A DNA stretch of 5,790 nt from an uncultured Oscillospiraceae bacterium (GCA_900546265.1 URCA01000081.1:1-5790); one strand, 5' to 3'. Shown: positions 1 to 5,283, numbered from the stretch's first letter. Numbers and translations: made by a program. Notes: generated from the letters alone by a model not told the origin.

Positions 1-326
1 TTGAACCCCACGAGGACGGGTTCTGCCTCGCCATCCCCGCCGAGGGCGTGGCGCGCGTGGTGGCGCAGGCTCCCGCCGCCGCCTTTCTGCGCGACCTGAT
101 TCATACCGCCCAGACCCCCGGCGCAACGGCGGATGATCTGCTTGCCGCCTTCCGCCGGCATTCGGATAGGGTACACGTCGAACCCGCCGGCAATGACGAA
201 TTCGATCTGTTGGTGTATTTTGAGGACGGCGTGCCGGACGATTTCCGCTACTGCATCGACCAGCACGACGGTTTCGCCAGCTATCACCGCTTTTCCAGAG
301 AGGATTACGAGGCCTTCGGCTTTTGA
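1..326 (+). CDS. C-terminal part of a conserved hypothetical protein (DUF3877-like), 5' end outside the window
   Basis: The reading frame is open from the first base (first whole codon at position 3) and runs 107 codons to TGA at 324-326, so the true start lies upstream. A GTG at 48 is inside the frame and has no ribosome binding site, so I do not take it as the start. The visible protein is soluble and acidic: a helical stretch (about residues 16-50) is followed by a beta-rich end containing DEFDLLVYFEDG, then YCIDQHDG and the terminal SYHRFSREDYEAFGF. A YHRF-x-x-EDYE ending after a YC motif is what I recall from the uncharacterised clostridial DUF3877 family of about 180 residues; that assignment is from memory and only moderately sure. 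Function is unknown. The gene is followed by a 133-bp gap before the next plus-strand gene, and no terminator hairpin with a T-run follows its stop. Confidence 0.6.
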   Translation, partial: EPHEDGFCLAIPAEGVARVVAQAPAAAFLRDLIHTAQTPGATADDLLAAFRRHSDRVHVEPAGNDEFDLLVYFEDGVPDDFRYCIDQHDGFASYHRFSREDYEAFGF

Positions 327-459
327 CCGAGCCGCCAGTTCCGCCGGTTTTCTGCAAACAAACAAAATCTTTTTTTCAAATGGAACCTTTGCGCCGTTCC
401 ATTCGTCTCTTCCTCTGAAGGCCCCGGCAGACGGCCGGGCGCCGCCCAAAGGAGGATGC
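327..459. other. Intergenic region with two small hairpins and no clear promoter
   Basis: This gap separates the DUF3877-like gene from the secreted-protein gene. It holds a T-run at 370-376 that is not preceded by a stable stem. An 8-bp inverted repeat AATGGAAC/GTTCCATT (379-386 and 396-403) has a 9-nt loop, and a 6-bp GC hairpin CCCGGC/GCCGGG (423-428 and 434-439) ends 8 nt before the AAAGGAGG ribosome binding site at 448-455. Neither hairpin is followed by T residues. A TTGACC at 323-328 resembles a -35 box, but no acceptable -10 box lies at the right distance, so I could not place a promoter. Confidence 0.4.
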
Positions 460-1446
460 ATGAAGATGAAGAAGAACCGCTTTTTTGCCCTGGCGCTCTC
501 GCTGCTGATGGCGTTGGCCCTGCCCCTTGGCGCTTTTGCCGAGGAGAATGAGCCCGACACCCTGCTGGAAGGCCTGGTGACGGAGGTGCTTGAGCAGGGC
601 TTTGTGATGGAGGATATCGAGCTGGGCAGCGTATTGCTCAACGTGGACGAAACCACCGTGATGGACGGCATTCTGGCCGAGGGTGATATCGAGGTGGGCC
701 AGTATGTGTTCGTGGAATACGACGGCCGCCTCACGCGCAGCCTTCCGCCGCAGGCGCATGCCGACCGGGTGGGCTGCTACCGGCTGACCGGCACGGTGGA
801 CCTGTCCCTGTCCATGGGCGTGCTGCTCACCGGCGATCCGATTTTTGGCGACGTGATCATCCGTGTGGACGGGTCCATGCCGCATCTGTATCAGGGCATG
901 CCCATCACCGTCTACTATAACGGCGTGATGGCCATGAGCTACCCCGGCCAGGTCACGGCCCGCCACATCGTGGTGCCCGAGCTCACCGGCACCGTCAGCG
1001 ACCGGGACAGCGCCGGCTTCACCCTGACGGACGCGGACGGCAATGAATACCGCGTGCTGCTCTCCGAGCAGACCTTCACCGGCGTGCTGTCCGCCTCGGT
1101 GGAAGATGCGCCCGCCGTGGAGGAGGAGGCGCAGGAGGACGCCACGGAGGAGGAATCCACGGAGGCTGCCGAACCGGCCGCCGACGCCGATGAGCCCGCG
1201 GAGACGGACGAGCCCGCCGCGGAGAAATCCGCCGAGGAGGAGGCCGTCACGGAGGAACCCGCCGAGGAGGACCCTGCCACGGACGAGCCTGCCGGTGGTG
1301 ATGAGGCGGACGCTTCCCAGCCCGCGCCCCTGCCCACCGTGGAGTGGGGCGACGGCGATACCGGTACCGTCTACTACAACGGCGTCATGACCCGCAGCCT
1401 TCCGCCCCAGGTGACCGCCCTGGAGGTGCTGGTGCTTCGGGACTGA
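460..1446 (+). CDS. Secreted three-repeat protein with an acidic low-complexity insert, function unknown
   Basis: This gene encodes 328 residues starting at ATG 460, preceded by AAAGGAGG (448-455). The in-frame ATG at 466 is an alternative start with longer spacing. The N-terminus is a classic Sec signal peptide: a positive MKMKKNR, a hydrophobic core to about residue 24, and a cleavage site after AFA at residue 27. The mature protein has three related beta-rich repeats, each ending in a shared motif: EYDGRLTRSLPPQAHA (86-101), VYYNGVMAMSYPGQVTA (151-167) and VYYNGVMTRSLPPQVTA (304-320). Repeats 2 and 3 open with TGTV. The third repeat is interrupted by roughly 75 residues (about 215-290) rich in Glu, Asp, Ala and Pro. 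I see no catalytic motif and no sortase, lipobox or membrane anchor, so it is probably released or retained by charge. Similar Y-x-NG-x-M-T-x-S-x-PPQ-x-T-A motifs are familiar from clostridial secreted proteins of unknown role. The gene is monocistronic, with a terminator 12 nt after the stop. Confidence 0.85.
   Translation: MKMKKNRFFALALSLLMALALPLGAFAEENEPDTLLEGLVTEVLEQGFVMEDIELGSVLLNVDETTVMDGILAEGDIEVGQYVFVEYDGRLTRSLPPQAHADRVGCYRLTGTVDLSLSMGVLLTGDPIFGDVIIRVDGSMPHLYQGMPITVYYNGVMAMSYPGQVTARHIVVPELTGTVSDRDSAGFTLTDADGNEYRVLLSEQTFTGVLSASVEDAPAVEEEAQEDATEEESTEAAEPAADADEPAETDEPAAEKSAEEEAVTEEPAEEDPATDEPAGGDEADASQPAPLPTVEWGDGDTGTVYYNGVMTRSLPPQVTALEVLVLRD
1099..1332 (+). repeat. Acidic Glu/Ala/Pro low-complexity segment within the secreted protein
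   Basis: Codons 214-291 of the secreted protein are built from irregular EEPA, DEPA and EEE units. About 45% of the residues are Asp or Glu, and only one is basic (Lys256). At DNA level this is a run of GAG-GAG and GCC-GAG codons with many internal GGAGG strings. The segment separates the first half of the third repeat (ending near SAS, residue 213) from its closing motif (304-320). It is probably disordered. Confidence 0.8.
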
Positions 1447-1458
1447 ATACGGCTTTTG

Positions 1459-1491
1459 GGCGCGGCGCGCATTGCGCCGCGCCGCTTTTTT
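1459..1491 (+). terminator. Strong intrinsic terminator after the secreted-protein gene
   Basis: A perfect 10-bp GC-only stem, GGCGCGGCGC (1459-1468) with GCGCCGCGCC (1474-1483), has a 5-nt loop and is followed by GC and six T residues (1486-1491). It starts 12 nt after the TGA at 1444-1446 and should end the monocistronic message. Confidence 0.9.
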
Positions 1492-1492
1492 G

Positions 1493-1501
1493 TGCTACAA
1501 T
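1493..1501 (+). promoter_or_regulatory. Probable extended -10 promoter for the GNAT/fusion operon
   Basis: The sequence TGCTACAAT (1493-1501) matches the sigma-A extended -10 consensus TGnTATAAT with one mismatch and directly follows the upstream terminator. The region where a -35 box should lie (about 1472-1478, TTGCGC) is weak and lies inside the terminator stem, so the extended -10 would have to compensate. Transcription would start near 1508 and give a leader of about 50 nt. Confidence 0.45.
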
Positions 1502-1513
1502 AACCACAGTTCC

Positions 1514-1530
1514 GCCGCGCATTGCGCGGC
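1514..1530 (+). other. Leader hairpin upstream of the GNAT gene
   Basis: A perfect 7-bp stem GCCGCGC/GCGCGGC with the 3-nt loop ATT lies in the presumed leader of the acetyltransferase message, 28 nt before its ATG. No T-run follows, so it is not a terminator. Its core CGCGCATTGCGC (1516-1527) repeats the same 12 bases found in the terminator stem at 1466-1477. Confidence 0.5.
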
Positions 1531-1558
1531 CACTCATACACAAGGCGGCCATCCCGCC

Positions 1559-2095
1559 ATGAACCTGCCCCGCCGCACCGGCCCGTTTTTGCTGAAAGGT
1601 TTTGCCCTGCGCCAGCTTCACGAGGGCGACAAGGCGCAGATGATGCGCATGCAGGAGGAAGTGCTCTCCACGCTGGCCGACCCCGCGTGGTTTTTCCCTT
1701 CGGAGGAATGGGAGTTTGACGAATGGCTGCAAAACAGGGAAGCGTTCGGCTACTTCGACGGGGACGTGATGGCAGGCTACGCGGCCATGGCTTCGTGGCG
1801 CACGCGCGGCGACCGCGGCTACGCCCGCAAGCTGGGCGAACCGGAGGAAAACACCTACGATTTTCACGATGTGCTGGTGCTGCCCCGCTATCAGGGCCGC
1901 GGCATGCACACCCGCTTTCTGAACCTGTTTGAGGAGATGGCGCGCGCCATGGGCGGGCGCGCCATCTACGCCACGGTAGACCCCGGCAACAGCGCGTCCT
2001 GGCACAACTTTGAAAAGACGGGCTACGCGCTGGTCTGCACCCGCCCCGCCTATGACGGGCGCATGCGCCGGTATTACAAACGCACGCTGGACTAG
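1559..2095 (+). CDS. GNAT family N-acetyltransferase
   Basis: The product is a cytoplasmic protein of 178 residues with the Gcn5-related acetyltransferase fold, expected to transfer an acetyl group from acetyl-CoA to an amine. The substrate cannot be read from sequence. The diagnostic acetyl-CoA-binding motif A is a beta strand DVLVLP followed by RYQGRGM (residues 110-116; consensus Q/R-x-x-G-x-G/A). Further on, AIYATVDPGNSASWHNFEK and GY (about 135-156) is the usual strand plus N-x-x-S-x-x-x-x-E-K-x-G-Y segment of motif B. The length suits a single-domain GNAT. I chose ATG 1559 because the frame further upstream runs back through the terminator. Its ribosome binding site (AAGGCGG, 1542-1548) is weak and 10 nt away, which suggests modest translation. 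The gene is first in a two-gene operon with the chimeric gene starting 20 nt after its stop. Confidence 0.85.
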   Translation: MNLPRRTGPFLLKGFALRQLHEGDKAQMMRMQEEVLSTLADPAWFFPSEEWEFDEWLQNREAFGYFDGDVMAGYAAMASWRTRGDRGYARKLGEPEENTYDFHDVLVLPRYQGRGMHTRFLNLFEEMARAMGGRAIYATVDPGNSASWHNFEKTGYALVCTRPAYDGRMRRYYKRTLD

Positions 2096-2115
2096 CATTG
2101 CAGGAGGCGCGGAGC

Positions 2116-3273
2116 ATGGATGCCGCTTGTCTTGAAAAACTGGCTGCTGATTTTACGCTTGAATCGCCGCTCAACCAGGTGGTGATTGAACAGAGCGGGG
2201 AGGCGCTGACGCTGTTCGACCCTCCCCTGCTGGGCTACGCCCGCGCCATGGACCCGCTGTTTGAGGTGTTTCTGGCCCCCGGCGTCATTGGGCCGCACTA
2301 TCGCACGCCGCGCCGGTGGCTGGCGGGTGCCGAAACGGTGGTGAGCTTTTTCCTGCCTTTCAGCCAGGCCGTGCGAGTCCGGAACCGTGCCGCCCGGTCG
2401 CTGCCCAGCCAGGCCTGGCTCTACGGTCGGGTGGAGGGCCAGCGATTTGTGGAAGCGCTGACCCTGCATCTGCTGTCGGCGCTCCGGGACGCGGGCTTCG
2501 AAACTGTCGCCCCCTCGCTTTCGCCGGATTTCTGGACGGTGTCCGAACCGGAAACAACGGATGGACCCGCCTTTACCAGCAACTGGTCCGAGCGGCATGC
2601 CGCCTACGCCTGCGGCCTGGGCACCTTCGGCCTCTCCAAGGGGCTTATCACCCGGCGCGGCATGGCCGGGCGCTTCGGCAGCCAGGGCACGCTGGGGGTT
2701 CGCAAGCTGCTGCGCACGCGCGGCGGCCGCATTTTGTTCATCTGCTATGACCCGGCGCGCGGCCCGCTGACACGTCAGGTCTTTACCGCGCTGGTGGATC
2801 TGTGCCTGACCGAGGCCCTCAGCCGCGTGGAGCGCGACGGGACCGTAACTCTCCTGCTGGACGGGCCCTGCGTGCTGGGCCGCCTTCCGCATCTGGAGGA
2901 CGCACTTTCTTTGGGGCGCGCCAGGGGCCTGCGCATCCTGATGGCCGAAACCGGCGTGGGCGCCATCAAGGCGCGCTATCAGGCCGCGGCGGGTCCCATG
3001 CTGGGGCAGATCGGCGCCACCGTGGCCTTCCGGCTCTGGGACCGCGAAAGCCGCGCCTATGTCAAGAGCCTCTACGGCCGGCACCGCGCGGTGGAAAGCT
3101 ACCGCTCCACCGTGCAGCGAGGCATGGTGGAACAGGTGATGGACGAGCACGTCATCAGCGACGAGGACCTCACCGCCCTGCAAACGGGCGAGAGCATCAT
3201 CGCAACGCTTCACTATCCGCCCTTCCTCTTCCGGCTCCGGCCCTATGGAGCGGAGCCCGTCGGGCATTTTTGA
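2116..3273 (+). CDS. Chimeric protein: QueG-like reductase N-terminal half fused to a type IV coupling protein (VirD4/TraG/TraD) C-terminal half
   Basis: This gene encodes 385 residues starting at ATG 2116, preceded by AGGAGG (2102-2107, 8-nt spacing). A TTG at 2098 in the same frame lacks a site and is rejected. Residues 1-189 look like the N-terminal part of epoxyqueuosine-reductase-like iron-sulfur proteins: SFFLPFSQAV (77-86), PSQAWLYGRVEGQ (97-109), VAPSLSPDFW (131-140), SNWSERHAAYACGLGTFGL (155-173), and GLITRRGMAGRFGS (176-189). In that family a Cys-rich ferredoxin region should follow; here there is no CxxCxxC, and only five scattered cysteines. From about residue 191 the sequence instead resembles the C-terminal ATPase/TraM-recognition half of conjugative coupling proteins: RILFICYD (205-212), ALVDLCLTEALSR (225-237), GRLPHLEDALSLGRARGL (255-272), FRLWDRESRAYVKSLYG (305-321), and GESIIATLHYPPFLFRL (358-374). 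Walker A is absent, and the usual Walker B Asp-Glu reads Asp-Gly (249-250). The frame is uninterrupted through the junction. No conjugation genes are nearby. The function is unknown and neither parental activity is expected to survive intact. Confidence 0.75.
   Translation: MDAACLEKLAADFTLESPLNQVVIEQSGEALTLFDPPLLGYARAMDPLFEVFLAPGVIGPHYRTPRRWLAGAETVVSFFLPFSQAVRVRNRAARSLPSQAWLYGRVEGQRFVEALTLHLLSALRDAGFETVAPSLSPDFWTVSEPETTDGPAFTSNWSERHAAYACGLGTFGLSKGLITRRGMAGRFGSQGTLGVRKLLRTRGGRILFICYDPARGPLTRQVFTALVDLCLTEALSRVERDGTVTLLLDGPCVLGRLPHLEDALSLGRARGLRILMAETGVGAIKARYQAAAGPMLGQIGATVAFRLWDRESRAYVKSLYGRHRAVESYRSTVQRGMVEQVMDEHVISDEDLTALQTGESIIATLHYPPFLFRLRPYGAEPVGHF
3255..3271 (+). terminator. Weak terminator-like hairpin overlapping the end of the chimeric gene
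   Basis: The last codons contain GCCC-GTC-GGGC (3255-3265), a short 4-5 bp GC stem followed by A and five T residues ending in the TGA stop. The stem is short for an intrinsic terminator, so it may contribute only partly to ending the plus-strand operon. Confidence 0.3.
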
Positions 3274-3298
3274 CGGTCTTTCCTTCTTCAATCCCATC

Positions 3299-3339
3299 AA
3301 AAAAGCGCGGTATCCGAAATGCTTCGGGATACCGCGCTT
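3299..3339 (-). terminator. Hairpin terminator at the left edge of the insertion sequence
   Basis: The arms at 3303-3318 and 3323-3339 form a 16-bp stem with one bulged base and a 4-nt loop. Read on the minus strand, the stem is followed by six T residues (3304-3299 on the plus strand), which makes a convincing intrinsic terminator. It probably once ended the yajC operon and now also ends the transposase message. On the plus strand the T-run is reduced to two bases because the insertion sequence starts there. Confidence 0.75.
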
Positions 3340-3351
3340 CAGCCTGTCAAA
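3339..3351. repeat. Left terminal inverted repeat of the insertion sequence
   Basis: TCAGCCTGTCAAA matches the right end (4821-4833) perfectly in inverted orientation. It encodes the last codons and TGA stop of the transposase on the minus strand, and contains an outward-facing TTGACA (minus strand, 3350-3345). Confidence 0.88.
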
Positions 3352-4775
3352 GAAGCCACATTGCATCGTAGCGAAGTGGCTTCTTGTAGTAGGTGAAGAT
3401 AGAAAAGCAGAAAAGGTCGCCACTTGTGGAGGGCGAGTTTCTTGAGATTCATCGCAGCAAACTTGAGCTTGACCCATGCGGTAACCGCGGCCAGCCCTCG
3501 ATATGGAGTATAACGCATTGCGTGTTTCTCTTTGGCGTCTGCAAAGACGCGCTCAATTGTCTGCGAACGCAGAGCGTAGGTTGCCTTGCCCAACGGTGAA
3601 TGCCGGATGTCTTCTGCCCGCTCCAGATACTCTTGCCAGATATGGCGAGTAACGGTTTTTGTGTACTGCCGGTTTTGCGTACATCTTTCCCGAACTGGGC
3701 AGCTTTGACAGATGTAGCCCTTGCTCTTATATTCCCGATATCCTTCACGGTTGGTGGTGGCATAGCTCAAAACCTTGTCTTGCGGGCACAGGATACAATC
3801 GTAATATTCATCATATACGTACGCATACCAGGGCAGATTCCCTTTCTTCGTCATCGGCCGTTTGTAGGGAAGCGATGGGATTTTTCCACTATCGAAGATT
3901 TGTTTGCAAATCCATGGCGTTTTGTACCCTGCATCCGCTGTAACGACTTGTACTTCCGGATAATGTGCCTTCAGGCGCTCAAATACCGTATCGAATGCTA
4001 CGCTGTCATGAACGTTACCGGGCGTAATTTCCGTCTCCAATATATAGCCCCGTCTGTCGCATACGGTATGCGCCTCATACGCAAAGCATTTCTTGTGCTC
4101 TCCCTTGTGGAATACTCCGCTTTCCGGGTCAGTGGTGGATTCTGCCACCATTTTTTCCTTCCCAGACGCACAAGGTCCGTCATCGTCATCATCCTTCTTC
4201 AGCGGTTTCTTTCCATGTGCTGCGCGATCCGCTTCGATTTCCTCATCCAGTTGCTCTTGATAGCGTTTCGCTGCAACCGGTATGGCCTTTTTCATTTGCT
4301 TTTTCAGGTTCGCATTCGCTTTGATATGCGTTCCATCCACAAACACGACTTCCGCAGACAGGTATCCTGCCCGGGCAACTTCCTCCAGTATCCACCGGAA
4401 CATACCTTCGATTACTTCGGCTGTAAATCGATGCCGGAATGCGTAGCTGATGGTTGCAAAGTGCGGCAGCTGCTGCGACATGGTGTACCCCAGAAACCAT
4501 CGATAGGCCACATTCACTTCCGCATCCCGCATGGTCTGCCGCAGAGAACGGATGCCAAACAGATGCTGGATCAGCACCAGCTTAAACAGAACCACCGGAT
4601 CACAGCTGGGCCGTCCGTTATCCTCGCAGTACAAGTCTTCTACCAATTCGTATATGCGCGCAAAATTCACCGCTGCGTCGATCTTCCGCAGCAAGTGTCC
4701 CTTGGGTACCAGCATATCTGTGCACAGCATTTCTATCGCCTGGCGCTGCTCCGCTTCTTTCTTTAGCATCTTCAT
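3339..4775 (-). CDS. IS1182 family DDE transposase
   Basis: The product of 478 residues catalyses excision and insertion of the element by DDE chemistry. An N-terminal DUF772-type helical region (about residues 10-135, with NGRPSCDPVVLFK and GIRSLRQ) is followed by an RNase-H-like catalytic core. The likely triad is Asp147 in VFVDGTHIKAN, Asp281 in VTADAGYKTP and Glu408 in TIERVFADAKEKH, the last followed by the family MRYTPYRG. A zinc-ribbon-like insert carries Cys327/Cys330 and Cys356/Cys359/Cys365. An acidic run of five Asp (195-199) sits in a lysine-rich charged stretch between the first two catalytic Asp residues. I chose ATG 4775 because AAGGA (4786-4782) lies 6 nt upstream; GTG 4778 is too close. 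The stop codon is made by the outermost bases of the element. All catalytic residues are present and the frame is intact, so it could be active. Confidence 0.92.
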   Translation of the reverse strand: MKMLKKEAEQRQAIEMLCTDMLVPKGHLLRKIDAAVNFARIYELVEDLYCEDNGRPSCDPVVLFKLVLIQHLFGIRSLRQTMRDAEVNVAYRWFLGYTMSQQLPHFATISYAFRHRFTAEVIEGMFRWILEEVARAGYLSAEVVFVDGTHIKANANLKKQMKKAIPVAAKRYQEQLDEEIEADRAAHGKKPLKKDDDDDGPCASGKEKMVAESTTDPESGVFHKGEHKKCFAYEAHTVCDRRGYILETEITPGNVHDSVAFDTVFERLKAHYPEVQVVTADAGYKTPWICKQIFDSGKIPSLPYKRPMTKKGNLPWYAYVYDEYYDCILCPQDKVLSYATTNREGYREYKSKGYICQSCPVRERCTQNRQYTKTVTRHIWQEYLERAEDIRHSPLGKATYALRSQTIERVFADAKEKHAMRYTPYRGLAAVTAWVKLKFAAMNLKKLALHKWRPFLLFYLHLLQEATSLRCNVASLTG

Positions 4776-4794
4776 CACCTGTCCTTAGTATAAC

Positions 4795-4823
4795 AAAAAA
4801 GGCCGCATAATGCGACCTTTTTT
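4795..4823 (-). terminator. Terminator-like hairpin insulating the transposase from outside transcription
   Basis: Just inside the right end, six A, GGTCGCA, a TTA loop, TGCGGCC and six T (minus-strand reading) form a stem of up to 13 bp if the one U-G wobble is counted. On the plus strand the same position is an A-C mismatch, so the hairpin is stronger on the minus strand. It lies upstream of the transposase start and would stop readthrough entering from the yajC operon, a known way insertion sequences limit impinging transcription. Confidence 0.65.
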
Positions 4824-4833
4824 GACAGGCTGA
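4821..4833. repeat. Right terminal inverted repeat of the insertion sequence
   Basis: TTTGACAGGCTGA is the exact inverse complement of the left end (3339-3351). It overlaps the last T residues of the internal hairpin and contains an outward-facing TTGACA at 4822-4827 on the plus strand. Confidence 0.88.
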
Positions 4834-4858
4834 GGGGGGACGCATTCTGCGTCCCCCC
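4834..4858. terminator. 11-bp perfect hairpin abutting the right edge of the insertion sequence
   Basis: GGGGGGACGCA (4834-4844) and TGCGTCCCCCC (4848-4858) form a perfect 11-bp stem with a 3-nt loop, 8 nt after the stop of the TIGR04086 gene (minus-strand reading). It is placed where that operon's terminator should be, but the bases that should form its T-run on the minus strand are now the insertion sequence end (TCAGCC). On the plus strand it is followed only by TTCGTGTTT. Confidence 0.6.
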
Positions 4859-4866
4859 TTCGTGTT

Positions 4867-5283
4867 TCAGCTGCGGGAGAGGATGGCCCCGGCGATGCCG
4901 CCGCCGGCCACGCCCATGGCCAGGTCGCTCAAATACGCGGTGAAGGGCAGCTGCTGGCCGGAGAGCAGCGCGTAGAGGCCTACGCCCAGCGCCATATAAA
5001 TCAGGCCCAGCAGCGCGCCCCACATCAGGCTCCGGTCGCCGCCGCGGCCCACCATGACCCACACGCCCGCGAAGATGGAGGCCAGCTTGATGAGCTGGTT
5101 GACCACGCGCACGGCGGTGTCGGAGGGCTTGAGCCACTGCATCAGCAGGGCGAAAAGCAGCACGCACGCCAGCGTGACGCCCACGGCGGCCAGAAGGCCG
5201 CGAAAGAGGCGCGGGGCGCGGCTGCGGCGCGACCGCCTGCGCGCGGGGCGGGCGGCGGCCGGGGTGGCATAGGTTGCAGGCAT
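4867..5283 (-). CDS. TIGR04086 family membrane protein
   Basis: The product is 138 residues long, starting at ATG 5283 behind GGGAGGT (minus strand, 5297-5291; 7-nt spacing). The first 25 residues are Ala/Pro/Arg-rich and strongly positive (ARRRSRRSRAPR), fitting a cytoplasmic N-terminus. Four hydrophobic segments follow at about 26-50, 61-79, 85-108 and 117-136, the last being glycine-rich (GVAGGGIAGAIL). Small four-helix proteins of this kind directly after yajC are characteristic of Clostridia and are collected as TIGR04086; their function is not known. Position and size, rather than any catalytic motif, carry the assignment. It is the second gene of the yajC operon, and its ribosome binding site lies in a hairpin (5292-5336), which may limit its expression. 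Confidence 0.82.
   Translation of the reverse strand: MPATYATPAAARPARRRSRRSRAPRLFRGLLAAVGVTLACVLLFALLMQWLKPSDTAVRVVNQLIKLASIFAGVWVMVGRGGDRSLMWGALLGLIYMALGVGLYALLSGQQLPFTAYLSDLAMGVAGGGIAGAILSRS

Larger units (their letters stand above)
3339..4833 (-). mobile_element. Complete IS1182-family insertion sequence, about 1495 bp
   Basis: The element is bounded by perfect 13-bp inverted repeats, TCAGCCTGTCAAA at 3339-3351 and its complement at 4821-4833. The match continues imperfectly inward. It contains one intact transposase gene filling nearly its whole length on the minus strand. Composition drops to roughly half GC, against clearly higher GC on both sides, which supports recent acquisition. 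I see no obvious target duplication flanking the tips. It sits between the convergent stops at 3273 and 4867, so no gene is disrupted. Exact outer boundaries could shift by a base or two. Confidence 0.88.

Noticed and set aside
323..328. TTGACC as a -35 box for the secreted-protein gene
   Set aside because: It overlaps the upstream stop codon, and nothing like TATAAT lies 16-18 bp downstream.
939..1337. Long open frame on the minus strand opposite the secreted protein, rich in serine
   Set aside because: It is the complement of the GAG/GCC-rich acidic segment, which lacks antisense stops by composition. No ribosome binding site or domain is visible.
2116..3273. Annotating the chimera as functional epoxyqueuosine reductase (queG) or as an active coupling ATPase
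   Set aside because: The 4Fe-4S cysteines are absent and so are Walker A and the Walker B glutamate, so neither name is justified.
3303..3339. Left-edge palindrome as a CRISPR-like or REP repeat
   Set aside because: It occurs once, is imperfect by one bulge, and has a T-run on the minus strand, which fits a terminator better.
2092..3477. Long minus-strand open frame opposite the chimeric gene
   Set aside because: It crosses the insertion sequence boundary and the terminator hairpin, and its composition is that of a high-GC shadow frame.
3600..4766. Long open frame on the plus strand through the insertion sequence
   Set aside because: It is the antisense of the well-supported DDE transposase. 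Its translation shows no recognisable motif and no ribosome binding site precedes it.
4787..4792. TATACT on the minus strand as -10 box of the transposase
   Set aside because: It lies directly against the AAGGA ribosome binding site, so a start 6-8 nt downstream would leave that site out of the message. No -35 box is at the right distance, so I list no promoter for the transposase.
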